DNA of 64,000 nucleotides from Chloroflexota bacterium. GTDB taxonomy: Bacteria > Chloroflexota > UBA11872. Within the stretch, counting starts at the first letter, position 1, and each line of letters starts with the position of its first letter. Positions 8,347-17,693 of this stretch are shown here, one piece after another. Below the pieces are notes generated by a model. It had not been told where the DNA came from. It searched no databases and saw only the letters and a list, made by a program, of their open reading frames with translations. The translations under genes and the position numbers were made by a program. Where the stretch lies: positions 1 to 64,000 of the forward strand of contig JAPOYR010000002.1 in assembly GCA_026706485.1 (NCBI GenBank). Direction: 5' to 3'.

Positions 8347-9113
8347 GGCAGAGACCTTGTACCAATCCAGTAGTTCAGATTATCGTGGAGATCGAGGTGG
8401 CGTGTCAGGTTAAAGAGAATATCCTTGGTTTCTTCCAGGTATTTCTCGGCTTCCATACCAGTAGGCCGATAGCCTCGTTTGTGAACGACAGCATTGCGTA
8501 TTACATTGATATCTGTATGTTTCAACCGTACAAGAAACGGAACCATTTCCCTATCACTCAGATCTCTGATCCTGCATTCTGACGTGTTCTGAGAATTGAG
8601 GGATGCAATTCTTCTTTCAGACGTGTCTAAATCCGGCACTGGAAGTTGATCAGTGGCAACACTCAGAAAGATATTTCGCATTTTGCCAAAGGCCCATCCC
8701 CGTGTCTTACGTTCGAGCTTCCTGGATAGCGTATTCATCCGATCTAACTTCTCCGAATGCCTGAGATTAGGATCTGCGATAAAAAGTTTATACAGAAGTT
8801 CAACTCGTAGGAATAGACTGAAAAACATCTCATAGGCCATAGTCAAATTGAGAATGCAGTACATGTACTGCTTACGCTCAAAAAGCTGGTGGCAATCGAA
8901 AACAAGCATCTCGTGACGCTCGTTTGCCGTGTCACTAACAATACGGAACGGCTTTTGACAGCTGTCTTTCAAGCACTTCACATCCTCCCCCCATATAGGC
9001 TCAAATGTTCCAATATCAGACGCGCGGTTGAATATACACTCGTGACCGCACCAATGGCAGTCTGCTATGACATTCTCGTAATTGGCGTGCTTTATGTAGA
9101 CTATTGGAAGCAT
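8343..9113 (-). CDS. HEPN-like protein with an N-terminal zinc ribbon
   Basis: 256 residues from ATG at 9113, preceded by AGGGGGAATGC; an upstream GTG frame to 9149 is less likely. The N-terminus has cysteine pairs (CHWCGHEC near 19-26, and C47/C52) typical of a zinc ribbon. The C-terminal half is helical and contains VIRNAVVHKRGYRP, where RNAVVH matches the R-x4-6-H motif of HEPN ribonucleases. It is clearly richer in AT and Lys/Asn than its neighbours, which suggests separate acquisition. It sits between hsdS and the AlbA-type gene. No exact family is recognised; an RNase or abortive-infection role is inference. Confidence 0.6.
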   Translation of the reverse strand: MLPIVYIKHANYENVIADCHWCGHECIFNRASDIGTFEPIWGEDVKCLKDSCQKPFRIVSDTANERHEMLVFDCHQLFERKQYMYCILNLTMAYEMFFSLFLRVELLYKLFIADPNLRHSEKLDRMNTLSRKLERKTRGWAFGKMRNIFLSVATDQLPVPDLDTSERRIASLNSQNTSECRIRDLSDREMVPFLVRLKHTDINVIRNAVVHKRGYRPTGMEAEKYLEETKDILFNLTRHLDLHDNLNYWIGTRSLP

Positions 9114-9158
9114 GCATTCCCCCTTATGGCTGCGATGGCGCAGCTTCAACGTAGTCGG

Positions 9159-10463
9159 CTATCTGCCATTGGTCCTGTTTGAAGCCCTATGAAATGATAA
9201 GGGATCCAACTCCCTCGCCCGTACCTCACCCGTCATCAGCTTGTGCAGCAGAGTCTTGAACAACTCCTCTAGGATCATCTGCTTCCTTCTGTGCAGATCG
9301 ATCTTGCGGTCGACCGAGTCGAGGACGGCGACGATACTCCGCTGCTCGTCGATGGCGGGCAGCGGAAACAGTACCGTACGGAGCTTGGTCGCATTGATGT
9401 TAGCTTGCCCGACGGCGCGGCTAGCGAGCTTCTTGATCTCCCCCTGCGTTCTCGGCCAGTTCATGAAATAATTCAGAAACTCCGGGATGCATCGGCCGGC
9501 ATCAACCACAACGCGTACGAGATAGGACGCAAAGACAGCGGGTCTATCCTCGTCAATAATCGCCATGCGCCCAACCAAGTCGATGCTGTTTGTGCGATTG
9601 AAGAGGAGATCGCCAGGCTTTACCCGGAACCGGTCGTAACTCTCGGCATCTAGATCGACGAACTGGATATCTCGATAATGCACCTTGCCGTCTTCCTGGC
9701 AGTTCATTCGCAGGATTGGGTAGGTACCGGACGTTCGGCCGCGCATTGATAGGCCGTATTGAGTGGCCACGGCCACGTCGTTGATTGTCGTAATCTCCCA
9801 ACTCTCCGGCACCGGCCCAATCTCCGTCTCCTTCTGCGCCTCTCCCCGCAGCCCGTGCGTGAACAGCGTCTGCATCGTGGCGCGCTTGAGAGATTGAGTT
9901 GTTTGAATCGATTGCGTCTCAAAAGCCTTCAGCCGTTGAATCATCTCCAAGGGGTCCGCGATTGCCGTTTGCTCTTCGGGCTCGAATCTTGGGAACGGCA
10001 GATTGAGGAGCACCTCGGTGGGTACGCGCTGTCGCCCGGTCGTGCCTTCCATACGCTCGGCGACGTGATGGCGGACATCAGGATGTAACAAATAGAAGAA
10101 CAACAGCCGCCTGTCTTGTCCTTCCTCGCGCGGTCGAAGCGGGATCACCTCGGTAGTGGCGAAACCGAAGCGTGCCGGTAACTCGGTCGCTAGAGCTTGC
10201 TTTCCGTTCTCGAACGATGGCGTGATCTTGGCGATCAGAGCATCGCCACGCTCGAAGTAGGTTCCACTCCTGATTTCACCCGGCGATCTCAGTGCGTAGT
10301 CAGGCTCGTACGCACCGCCTTGCGGAACGGCGCCCATCGGCACGAACGGGACTACAGGCAACGAATCCATGTCAAGACCACGAGGCTTTTTCGTGACTTC
10401 GTAGGCGTCTCCCACTCGATCCCACTCGCGAGCTTCAGTGAGTGCAGCGTCAAGGAGACTCAT
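9159..10463 (-). CDS. hsdS: Type I restriction enzyme S (specificity) subunit
   Basis: Recognises the DNA target for the HsdM/HsdR complex. Two target-recognition domains are visible; the second starts at [17 protein letters not shown], a classic HsdS motif, and ends [20 protein letters not shown]. Each is followed by a helical conserved region (e.g. [21 protein letters not shown]). The start is ATG at 10463, overlapping the hsdM stop (GATGAGTCTCC). A longer frame to 10541 would run back into hsdM and is unlikely. The first recognition domain begins abruptly, as in many such proteins. 434 residues, intact. Confidence 0.9.
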   Translation of the reverse strand: MSLLDAALTEAREWDRVGDAYEVTKKPRGLDMDSLPVVPFVPMGAVPQGGAYEPDYALRSPGEIRSGTYFERGDALIAKITPSFENGKQALATELPARFGFATTEVIPLRPREEGQDRRLLFFYLLHPDVRHHVAERMEGTTGRQRVPTEVLLNLPFPRFEPEEQTAIADPLEMIQRLKAFETQSIQTTQSLKRATMQTLFTHGLRGEAQKETEIGPVPESWEITTINDVAVATQYGLSMRGRTSGTYPILRMNCQEDGKVHYRDIQFVDLDAESYDRFRVKPGDLLFNRTNSIDLVGRMAIIDEDRPAVFASYLVRVVVDAGRCIPEFLNYFMNWPRTQGEIKKLASRAVGQANINATKLRTVLFPLPAIDEQRSIVAVLDSVDRKIDLHRRKQMILEELFKTLLHKLMTGEVRARELDPLSFHRASNRTNGR

Positions 10464-12303
10464 CAGCAACCCCAGCCAAGAGTTTATGCAGCGAAGCTGA
10501 AAGCTTGTTCGCTTCCTCGTCGAGAGCGACAAGCTCCGCAAGCAGATCGCGAACCGAACCCGCTTCTGTTGAGTTTGTCTGCCCCACCCATCGACTCGGA
10601 CTAAGGTTGTAGTCAGCCTCCGCCGCCTGCTCCCGCGTGACGACGGCCACCTCGCCCTCCACCGGCTCGCCTTTCAGGAACATCGCTGCCAGCGGACGAA
10701 TGTCGTCCTCCGGGATGTAGTTCTTGGGCCGCCCTTTGCGCACACGCCGGCTGGCGTTCAGCAGCACGATCTTGCCCTGGCGCACAGCTGGCTTGCGCTT
10801 GGATAACACAATGATGATTCCGGCGGCGCTGGTGTTGTAGAAGAGGTTGTCCGGCAGCAGGATCACGCCGTCGACCAAGTCCCGCTCCACGAACCACCGG
10901 CGGATGTTGCGCTCCCGGTCCTCGTGCCGGCTGCCGGAGCCGCGCGTCACCGCGCCGGTGTCCAGTACCACCGCCGCCCGCCCGCGCTCGTTCAGGCAGG
11001 CCAGGGCGTGCTGCAGCCAGGCCCAGTCCCCCTTGCCGGTGGTGACGCCGCCGGCGCCGCGGAACCGGTCGAACGGGTCGTTTTCAAAGACATCGGGGCT
11101 GAAAGGCTGATTCCACATTGGATTGGCGACGACGATGTCATGGGTGGCGATGCGCCCGGCGGCATCCTTGAACTTGGGATTGAGCATCGTGTCGCCGCGC
11201 TCGATCCGGACTTCCATGTCGTGGACGATGGCGTTCATGTGGGCCGTTGCATAACTCTCGGCTTGCAGCTCCTGTCCGTACAGCTTCAGTGGGACGCGAC
11301 TGGTCGGATCGAGTTCGCGGGCGGCGAGTTCAAGCTTGACCAGCAGCCCTGCCGAGCCGCACGCGTAGTCGTGGCAACTCTCGCCAGGCCGTGGGCGCAT
11401 GATGTGCGCCATCAGGAATCCGACCTCAGTTGGCGTGAAGAACTCGCCGGAGCTGCGACCGGAGCCTTCCGCGAACTTCCTGAGCAGGTATTCGTAGGCA
11501 CGACCCAGAAAGTCGGGCTGCACGTCGGCGAGGCCGAGGCGGTAGCGGGGGTCGGAGAAGGTCTCGACTACGGTCGCCAGGCGGGCCGGATTGACGTCCC
11601 GCTCCCCGCTGCGCTCAGCCGCAAAGTCCACCAGGTCGATCACGCCGGAGAGCGACGGGTTCCACCGCACGACCGCGCGCATCGCCCGCGTCAGGTGCTC
11701 GCCGATGTCGCGGGGGCGGGTGCTGCGGCCCTGGGCGTCCAGGGACCAGTCGTGAGTCTCTCGACCGTTGACCACGCTCCACCGAGCCTCAGGCGGCAAA
11801 TAGAATCGCAGCAGGTCGTGGTCGCTCTCCGCGATCTCTTGCGCGACTACACGATCCCCGAACTCTTGGGCTAGACGCTCGATCTCGTCGTCGAACACGT
11901 CGGACAGGCGCTTGAGGAAGAGGAGCGGTAGCAGGTAGTCCTTGAACTTAGCTGCGTCCTTGGCCCCTCTGATCGAGCAGGCCGCATCCCACAGCATCTG
12001 CTCCATGGGCTTGGTTGTGGGAACTGCGGCTTGCCGGCGACGGGACCGCCGCCGAGTCACACTGGCCGCTGATTCCACCTCGTCAATGGCCAGATCAGTG
12101 GTGTCAATGCCTGCATCGGCAGCAAGGGCGGCGATCGCCGTCCGCGCCGCCCTCTGTGGCGTCGTGACACCCCCCTCCCACCGATTCACTGTGGCGAACG
12201 ACACGCCAAGCCGCTCCGCCAGCTGCTCCTGTGTCAGATCCAGCTTGGCACGAACGGCGTGTAGGGTCGCTCGGACCGCCTGCTTGTCTGCTACACTTAC
12301 CAT
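10450..12303 (-). CDS. hsdM: Type I restriction enzyme M subunit with fused N-terminal HTH
   Basis: 617 residues from ATG at 12303. Residues ~15-65 are an XRE-type HTH ([20 protein letters not shown]). A basic linker (RRRSRRR) follows, then the HsdM body: [10 protein letters not shown] near 286, the SAM motif [10 protein letters not shown] near 312, and motif IV written ANPMWN where most relatives have NPPF/Y. The HTH fusion suggests the enzyme may control its own operon. The start is 43 bp after the stop of the DUF6602-like gene, and hsdS overlaps its end. The HTH is nearly the same as the small regulator at 15500-15709. Confidence 0.92.
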   Translation of the reverse strand: MVSVADKQAVRATLHAVRAKLDLTQEQLAERLGVSFATVNRWEGGVTTPQRAARTAIAALAADAGIDTTDLAIDEVESAASVTRRRSRRRQAAVPTTKPMEQMLWDAACSIRGAKDAAKFKDYLLPLLFLKRLSDVFDDEIERLAQEFGDRVVAQEIAESDHDLLRFYLPPEARWSVVNGRETHDWSLDAQGRSTRPRDIGEHLTRAMRAVVRWNPSLSGVIDLVDFAAERSGERDVNPARLATVVETFSDPRYRLGLADVQPDFLGRAYEYLLRKFAEGSGRSSGEFFTPTEVGFLMAHIMRPRPGESCHDYACGSAGLLVKLELAARELDPTSRVPLKLYGQELQAESYATAHMNAIVHDMEVRIERGDTMLNPKFKDAAGRIATHDIVVANPMWNQPFSPDVFENDPFDRFRGAGGVTTGKGDWAWLQHALACLNERGRAAVVLDTGAVTRGSGSRHEDRERNIRRWFVERDLVDGVILLPDNLFYNTSAAGIIIVLSKRKPAVRQGKIVLLNASRRVRKGRPKNYIPEDDIRPLAAMFLKGEPVEGEVAVVTREQAAEADYNLSPSRWVGQTNSTEAGSVRDLLAELVALDEEANKLSASLHKLLAGVADESP

Positions 12304-12345
12304 GTACAAGTCTCAGGTCTTGTAATACCGCTTAATTCGGCTGAG

Positions 12346-13071
12346 TCATCGCGATAGCCACGCAGCATAGGCTTCAACGTCAATCATCGGGACCGTGCCG
12401 CTAAACTGAAGCTGCGAGATCAGCGTTAGCAGGAATGCAGTCGCGGTCTTACCACCTTCATAGGTCTCGTACCGCGAGTTGGCCTCATCGAATCTGAAGT
12501 ACCCGTGAGCCGCAACACAACCAAGGTCGAGATGGTCATCACTCTTCCCATCACCAAGTGCTGTGCGCAAAGGTTCGCCAAGGGCGGGCTGCCAATCACT
12601 GTCTAAGGTCAACAGCCCTCCACATATTGGAATAAGCGGCTTCGGTGGATAGGTTCCTCCTGCATGGGGAATCGGTAGACTGGTTCGGTGAAGCTGACGA
12701 ACACTGGCCACCTTCTCACGTGCATATTTGACGTGCTCTGCATTGAGCGTCTGCTTCGCCTCAAACGCAGCATAGACGCTTTCTGAGGGAATGATTTTCT
12801 GCTCTTCGTAGCGGAAGATGAAAGGTGAATACTGACGGTCGTATATGACCACATCGATCTGATCACTGAATGCTCCTTTGCTATCGACCACATGGGCTTT
12901 GGCGGCCTGGTATCGTTTGGGCAAGTACGTGTTGAGAAGGTCCAACCAAACACCCTCGGTGGCATCTCCCTTTGTGCCTGGGTGTGCGAAACTTTGGCGG
13001 GCGGTCTCCAGGCGTCGCTGGATGTCGTCGTGCAGTCCGGTGAGAAGTTGGTTCAGTGACCACTCGCTCAC
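12346..13071 (-). CDS. DUF6602-like putative PD-(D/E)xK nuclease, likely CBASS effector
   Basis: 241 residues. The core reads SDQIDVVIYD (D70, D73) and later YAAFEAKQTL (E104, K106), the spacing of a PD-(D/E)xK nuclease, with an upstream Glu (GDATEGVW) as possible fourth residue. This pattern is typical of the DUF6602 family as I know it. Its GTG start overlaps the TRIP13-type gene's stop as GTGA, the same junction as between TRIP13 and HORMA, so it belongs to the CBASS operon and occupies the effector slot. No SAVED or other nucleotide-sensing domain is seen, so the activation mode is open. It could instead be an auxiliary gene. Confidence 0.68.
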   Translation of the reverse strand: MSEWSLNQLLTGLHDDIQRRLETARQSFAHPGTKGDATEGVWLDLLNTYLPKRYQAAKAHVVDSKGAFSDQIDVVIYDRQYSPFIFRYEEQKIIPSESVYAAFEAKQTLNAEHVKYAREKVASVRQLHRTSLPIPHAGGTYPPKPLIPICGGLLTLDSDWQPALGEPLRTALGDGKSDDHLDLGCVAAHGYFRFDEANSRYETYEGGKTATAFLLTLISQLQFSGTVPMIDVEAYAAWLSR

Positions 13072-14006
13072 GATGCACCATCCCGAAACGGTGCTGTCGG
13101 GGACATGTTTCGAGCGATTTCCAGTGCTCGGTTGGGATCGGCTGGACTATCCGGATAAGCATCAAGCACGATGGCCGGCAAGAGCCGTTGCGTGAGATCC
13201 GAGAAAGTAAAGCCGTAGCCACAGTCCTGTTGAGGTCCCGTGGCTGCGATCAAGACCGAAACTTGTGGGTCTGAGAAACCCAACTGGTGCAAGGGCGGCT
13301 CTAGCATGGCCAAGCGCTGCTCGGCGTCCGGCCGGGCGAATGTCAGGATATCTGCTGCGCGGCGTTGTACCGCCGGGTCTAAGGCCCCGAGCCGGTTTGT
13401 GCACATGATGACGGCAGCGGGGAGTTTGCCACGGCCAAGGCGATCTATCCCTCGTATAAAAGCGTTGACGCCTGCCCTATCCTCATGGTGCATTTGATGT
13501 GCCTCGCGCGATTGGGCGATGGCGTCCGCCTCATCTACCAGGAGAATGACGGCTCCTCGTGAAGTCCCGCTGGAGTCCTTGAGCTTCCGAGCTTCCTCTA
13601 GAGTGTGATCGAAAGCAGCGGACAATAGCTGGGTCATCTCGCCCACGCGTCCCTGTCCACGCGTAGAGAGACTCATCGGGAAAAGGTTGATGCTAACGCC
13701 CTCCCGGCGGGCAACATCGTCGCCGATGGTCTCCGCGAGCTCAGATTTTCCGGATCCGACATCACCAGCAAGTACAACAAGAGGCGGCCTTCTCAGCACT
13801 ACATCGAGCAGGCTATTAGCTCCAGGGTGGTACTTCCTCGCCCAAGAATCCAGGCCGGCCGGGTTGATGAGTAGTCCTAGGATTTTCGCTAAGCGTGCCT
13901 TATGTTCATCTAGCCCTACCAGGCGAGCCAAACGCTCCCGCGCATCCACATCTGGATAGGTGATTGGACGGTCAAACAGGACATCGATGGTCGGCCGAGT
14001 CGTCAC
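13068..14006 (-). CDS. cap6: TRIP13-like AAA ATPase of type III CBASS (Cap6)
   Basis: 312 residues. Walker A is GDVGSGKS (81-88) and Walker B ILLVDEAD (154-161). Between them lies FPMSLSTRGQGRVGEMTQLL, a stretch characteristic of bacterial TRIP13/Pch2. In characterised type III CBASS this ATPase unfolds the HORMA protein and switches off second-messenger synthesis. The GTG start overlaps the HORMA stop (GTGA) with GAGGAG seven bases upstream, and its own stop overlaps the next gene in the same way. Intact. Confidence 0.88.
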   Translation of the reverse strand: MTTRPTIDVLFDRPITYPDVDARERLARLVGLDEHKARLAKILGLLINPAGLDSWARKYHPGANSLLDVVLRRPPLVVLAGDVGSGKSELAETIGDDVARREGVSINLFPMSLSTRGQGRVGEMTQLLSAAFDHTLEEARKLKDSSGTSRGAVILLVDEADAIAQSREAHQMHHEDRAGVNAFIRGIDRLGRGKLPAAVIMCTNRLGALDPAVQRRAADILTFARPDAEQRLAMLEPPLHQLGFSDPQVSVLIAATGPQQDCGYGFTFSDLTQRLLPAIVLDAYPDSPADPNRALEIARNMSPTAPFRDGAS

Positions 14007-14521
14007 CGGTAGCTCCTCAAGCTGGCGCGATCAAGGGCACGACCACCCGCCGAGTAGGTCAGATCTTGGCTCCAGTATCCGTTGATGCCGGGTTCTGCTC
14101 CCGCAGTTCTTTGGAAGGGGAGCCTCTTGGCGAACTCCTCCTGCTGCTTCCACGTCAACTGGTTCCACGCAGAGTTGTAGGTTAGGTAGCTGTAGAAGGA
14201 CGCTCCGCTTACCTGGGCGCCGGGTCGAATCCGTCCGGGGTCATCATCGTTAGCAGTGATACCCATTAGATCTCGTGCTGTGTAGAACAGCGTCGGTTCG
14301 ATCCAGTAGCCATTCCTTCGAAAGCCATAGGCCACAGTGTCAAGGAGACCTTCCTTGAGGCACTCGATGGCCTTCGCTTCAAAGGCGCCGATCCAGTCGT
14401 CCGATGGCTCGTCGTAGAACCTCTGCATCCGCTTGAGGTCGGTGGCGACCTTCGCTGCTATATGCCTCGCATGTGTCCGGGTGAAGCTTATGGTGTCGGC
14501 AACCGTATAGCTGTAAGTCAT
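14003..14521 (-). CDS. cap7: Bacterial HORMA domain protein of type III CBASS (Cap7)
   Basis: 172 residues from ATG at 14521, which has AGGAGAAG directly upstream and starts MTYSYTVADTISFTRTHARH, the usual opening of the family. LDTVAYGFRRNGYWIEPTL and FYTARDL are further family features. HORMA proteins bind a closure peptide, often of foreign origin, and activate the CD-NTase. The start is 7 bp after the CD-NTase stop, and TRIP13 overlaps its end. A longer frame to 14617 reads into the CD-NTase gene and is rejected. The gene order CD-NTase-HORMA-TRIP13 makes the assignment firm. Confidence 0.88.
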   Translation of the reverse strand: MTYSYTVADTISFTRTHARHIAAKVATDLKRMQRFYDEPSDDWIGAFEAKAIECLKEGLLDTVAYGFRRNGYWIEPTLFYTARDLMGITANDDDPGRIRPGAQVSGASFYSYLTYNSAWNQLTWKQQEEFAKRLPFQRTAGAEPGINGYWSQDLTYSAGGRALDRASLRSYR

Positions 14522-14528
14522 CTTCTCC

Positions 14529-15494
14529 TCACACTTGAAACGAAGGGTCAAAGACCTTCCGCCAGTAGTAGACTGTCTCCTGCTTTGTCGGCGCAGCGAG
14601 GGCTGCGTCGATAGCATCGCCCGCGTCGAGGGCGGCGTCTACTATCGCGTCAGCCTCCGCGTCGGTATACAGAGCGGCAACGTTGTTCTCCTCATTTACC
14701 GGGTCGATGATCTGCACCGGATCGGAGAACTGACCAACCGCCGATGCTCGGTAATAGTCGGTGAATATGATCTTTTCCCGCATGTCGGTACGGGCGACGT
14801 ACGTGAAGAAGTGCTGAAGGGCCTCAGGGTAGTCGGAAAAGTCGAGCCCTTTGTCGCAAAGATGGGAGAGGATCATCTCTATCATGAAGGACTTGAATCG
14901 AAAGCCCGGTAACTCAGTCTTTACCCTATCTGCCCAGAACTTCACCAGGCGTACCACCTGGGCAAAATACTGCTCTTGCGCCTTCTTGCGCGTGCCTATG
15001 AATTCAAGGTGAAGCGGGATACTGGTCTCTAGGAAGGAACCATCGTCTTGGCTGACAAGCCTCCCGTACCACTGCGGATCCCCATCGTAGAGGATCGGAA
15101 CCACATCAACGTCGAGTCCCGTCCCGCGAAAAGAGACCGTGACACTGTATGTCTGGGGCTCTACCTGGTCTGGACTGAAGTTGGGGAACGCCTTGCGGAG
15201 GCGCTCAGCCAGATAGTCGAGGAGATCTGCCACATCCTGGGGTGTGTCAGCACCGCTGATGTAGCAGGCCAGGTCGATATCATTCAGCGAGCGCAGCGCC
15301 GTCCCCTTCGCAAGGCTGCCGGATAGCAGCATCTTCTTGAGAGTGAAGTCGGGATTCTCACTCAGATATCCGTCGAGCTTCTCCCGGAGGCGGCGAGCCT
15401 GTGCCCGAAATTCACTCGCCTTGTCTCGCGGGAGGTTCACCCTGTCCTGGGCGAACCTCGCGATGTCGAGATGATCAACATGCTGTCGCGCCAT
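14529..15494 (-). CDS. CBASS CD-NTase (cyclic oligonucleotide synthase)
   Basis: 321 residues. The nucleotidyltransferase signature GSLAKGTALRSLNDIDL (59-75) supplies G-S and two catalytic Asp (72, 74). The third acidic position is in GLDVDVVP (128/130). The C-terminal helical part (VRLVKFWADRV...MIEMILSH) is the OAS/cGAS-like lobe. Presumed function: synthesis of a cyclic nucleotide alarm signal on phage infection, activating the downstream effector. The clade cannot be fixed by eye; type III operons usually carry clade C or D enzymes. It starts 6 bp after the XRE regulator's end and is followed closely by HORMA. Confidence 0.88.
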   Translation of the reverse strand: MARQHVDHLDIARFAQDRVNLPRDKASEFRAQARRLREKLDGYLSENPDFTLKKMLLSGSLAKGTALRSLNDIDLACYISGADTPQDVADLLDYLAERLRKAFPNFSPDQVEPQTYSVTVSFRGTGLDVDVVPILYDGDPQWYGRLVSQDDGSFLETSIPLHLEFIGTRKKAQEQYFAQVVRLVKFWADRVKTELPGFRFKSFMIEMILSHLCDKGLDFSDYPEALQHFFTYVARTDMREKIIFTDYYRASAVGQFSDPVQIIDPVNEENNVAALYTDAEADAIVDAALDAGDAIDAALAAPTKQETVYYWRKVFDPSFQV

Positions 15495-15499
15495 AGCCC

Positions 15500-15709
15500 T
15501 TACCTTGACCGGTCACCAGACTCTTCGGCAGCCAGTGCGGGGTGTCCGCCCGCAGCCTTCTGGGGCATGGTCGCGCCGCCCTCCCAGCGGTTCACCGTGG
15601 TGGACGACACGCCGAACAGCTCGGCGAGCTGCTCCTGGGTGGGGTCTATCCGTGCCCGGTTCGTCTGCAGAGTCGGGAGAATATGCCGAAGGTCTGCCAT
15701 ATCTGCCAT
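15500..15709 (-). CDS. Small XRE-type HTH regulator heading the CBASS operon
   Basis: 69 residues from ATG at 15709 ([15 protein letters not shown]; 15700 and 15730 are alternatives). The HTH reads [19 protein letters not shown], then [13 protein letters not shown]. It is strikingly similar to the HTH fused to HsdM at ~12.2 kb, so both may bind the same operator. It lies 5 bp upstream of the CD-NTase. A short dyad, ATGC-TATACT-GCAT, overlaps its start region and could be an autoregulatory site. Probably the operon repressor; no ligand domain is present. Confidence 0.72.
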   Translation of the reverse strand: MADMADLRHILPTLQTNRARIDPTQEQLAELFGVSSTTVNRWEGGATMPQKAAGGHPALAAEESGDRSR

Positions 15710-15854
15710 GTATGCAGTATAGCATTTCATCAGTCAATGGCCTATACACCCGCCGGTAGTGCCCCAGAGGGCGGAGCTTGATGCAACGAGGGCCGGCCCT
15801 GCCCTTACAGACTCAGGGCGAACCTCAGGGTGAAGGTTCTTGATTTTATCCAGT

Positions 15855-15901
15855 TTGGTGGGCCGAGCGAGACTCGAACTAGGAAGCCAAGCGATTAGAA
15901 G
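15855..15901 (-). other. Degenerate tRNA-Arg(UCU)-like 3' half; first att core
   Basis: On the minus strand this reads CTTCTAA (anticodon loop, TCT), then TTCGAGTC at T-loop distance, then CGGCCCACCA. The T stem does not pair, so this is a decayed or mimic tRNA end, not a gene. The core TTAGAAG (plus strand 15895-15901) is shared with the junctions at 24687, 32982 and 45702, and the repeated element module starts at it. Confidence 0.5.
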
Positions 15902-16010
15902 AACCGCGCCGACACGCGCCGCTTCTGAGCGAGGCCAAACCTGTTACGGCTTCGAGGCCGATTTACAGGCCGTTGCCCCCTTCTTGGAGCAATGGCACGG
16001 AAATTCTACG

Positions 16011-16445
16011 CTATTTCGAGGGTAATTCCGCCTACGCCGGCGCCAGGAACTCGCAGGTCACGGCCTCAACCACGGGTCGCCGATGTACGGCACACAGATG
16101 CGGGCGGCTACGCAGGCGCAGACGTGCCGCAATGGCGACCATTGGAGCCCTCGCAATAGAGCTTCAGTGCCAGACCTGCAGTGGCTCCAGCACCGCTGAG
16201 GCTCGCTCGGTGGCCTGCTGGAGAAGGGCTCGCGATGCATGCCCATCGGCGAAAGCGCTGGCGTGCCAGGCGCCTCACTCCAGCAAGGCCAGGCAGGGCC
16301 GAGCCGAGCAGGCGATTGCCATCCGCGCGATGGTGCAAGGCATCGTCGACCCACCAGTGGCACGCCGCAATCGGCCGGCAACTGCGACGCGGTGCACGGT
16401 GAGGACTTTTCTTCCCGACGAACGGCACGGTAGCGGCCTGAGGCT
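16011..16445 (-). pseudogene. Broken copy A of the element-end HTH gene
   Basis: Homologous to the intact genes at 24803-25258 and 33098-33550. WWVDDALHHRADGNRLLGSA and LAGVRRLARQRFRRWA are in one frame. The continuation (ASRALLQQATERASAV-type sequence, then PMVAIAARLRLRSR and a TAG stop at 16011-16013) is in others. No start codon is present where the copies have theirs. At least two indels are needed, so no protein is expected. Confidence 0.7.
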
Positions 16446-16505
16446 CTCGCAGCCTAGGTGTGCTCTGTCGGAATGCCCCAAGGGTGCCGGAACTTCGCCC
16501 CGCCC

Positions 16506-16520
16506 GGAAGACAGGATTCC
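16506..16520 (-). promoter_or_regulatory. GGATTCC-type operator, copy A
   Basis: Plus-strand GGAAGACAGGATTCC, followed by GTAAG. One half-site is perfect (GGATTCC) and the other degenerate. It lies ~60 bp upstream of the HTH pseudogene, as in the other copies. Confidence 0.5.
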
Positions 16521-16793
16521 GTAAGCCGCCAATTCCCCCTTGATCGTTCGAGACGCCCGAGGCAGCCACTCTTGGTACGCGTAGCCAAGAGTCACCGGCC
16601 ATCGCCTCGAAAGTGACGACATGCGTCCATCTAGAGTCACTGACCTGAAGAGTCCAGAAACCTGAAGAGCGCCGTGGCGTTTGGTAACTGAGGAGTACTT
16701 GACCCATCGTTAGGCGTCTTAATAGTCTTGGGCAGAGAAGACGACCTGCTTCGTCAACGACTACGCCTCGTAGCGCACGGTCGGGGGAAAGAC

Positions 16794-17300
16794 ATGGCCA
16801 ACCGGATTCGGCTGCCGCACGAGGGCGAATGGGTGGATCGACTGTTGCGCGAGGTCAAAGATGCCGTCTGGGAAACCCGGACGGTGGTAATCGCCGACGT
16901 CAAGGTCACGTATTCGATCTGCGACCCATGGCCACTTGGCGGAGAGATTGCGATCTACGATCACGACGGAGACATCTACCTGCCAGAGAGCTATGTCAGA
17001 TCCCACCCGTCGAATGCGGATCTGGTCGCATACCACGAACAGATCGAGATCGGCCACAAGCTCGCTGGTAGGTCACACGCGTACGCCCACCGTCGTGCAC
17101 TGCTAATGGAACTATTGGCAGCCAAACAGAGCTATGACGAGGTCGGGCTGAGAGCCTACGTTCACCAGAGGGTGTTTGGCTATCCAGACTGGAAGATTCC
17201 TGACAAGGACGCCATTGAGGAGAGACTGTACGAGCTTCTCTCAGCTGATCGGCCGTTGCGGGGCAGGCTGATAGCGGTGATCACCGAAGCCAAGATGTAG
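16794..17300 (+). CDS. Hypothetical protein, 168 residues
   Basis: ATG at 16794 with GGGGGAAAGAC upstream; a frame open from 16728 is less likely. The protein starts MANRIRLPHEGEWVDRLLRE and has a central segment AYHEQIEIGHKLAGRSHAYAHRR, rich in His/Glu and suggestive of, but not proving, metal binding. DPWPLGGEIAIYDHDGDIYL precedes it. No signal peptide or membrane segment. It is the first intact gene of element A and stands alone, with 393 bp before the ABC exporter. Family not recognised. Confidence 0.6.
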   Translation: MANRIRLPHEGEWVDRLLREVKDAVWETRTVVIADVKVTYSICDPWPLGGEIAIYDHDGDIYLPESYVRSHPSNADLVAYHEQIEIGHKLAGRSHAYAHRRALLMELLAAKQSYDEVGLRAYVHQRVFGYPDWKIPDKDAIEERLYELLSADRPLRGRLIAVITEAKM

Positions 17301-17693
17301 GGCGATGGCGAATGCCTGCGAATCTACGCCCTGCGAGCTCGTTACGGAGCATTGGCCGCACACACGGACGACCAATCCAGTGGAGTGATCCCCCGTCTTC
17401 CGCGCGCTTCGCACCGGAACGACCACCACGCCCAAGCACCGCCAGCGCAAGTGCGTAGGTTCAAGTGGCGCACACGACTCGCCATGCCAACCGCGGCGTC
17501 ACTTTGACAGTGCGGCGGAGCGCTTACCGGGGACAGCGGGTCCCGGCGGCGCCGGCAGTGTCGCCATGTTCCCTCAAGCCAGCACCTATCTCTTTCCCAC
17601 GCCAGGTGCGGGCTGAGTATCGGTGCAAACGGGCCGATCGTGATCAGAGTCCCGACTCCTTCGGCCGCGAGTTGCAGCACCTAAGCTAGGCAG
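17301..17693. other. 393-bp intergenic region
   Basis: Between the hypothetical gene and the ABC exporter. I see no coding frame with sensible composition and no clear promoter or hairpin; the promoter for the exporter pair presumably lies here. Confidence 0.4.

Larger units (their letters stand above)
15895..16525. repeat. Element-end repeat, copy A (degenerate)
   Basis: The first of three homologous ~640 bp modules (others at 24687-25335 and 32982-33630). Order: TTAGAAG core, AACCGCG, ~110 bp noncoding, HTH gene read toward the core, promoter region with the GGATTCC motif. Copy A has diverged most, and its gene is broken. Confidence 0.8.
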
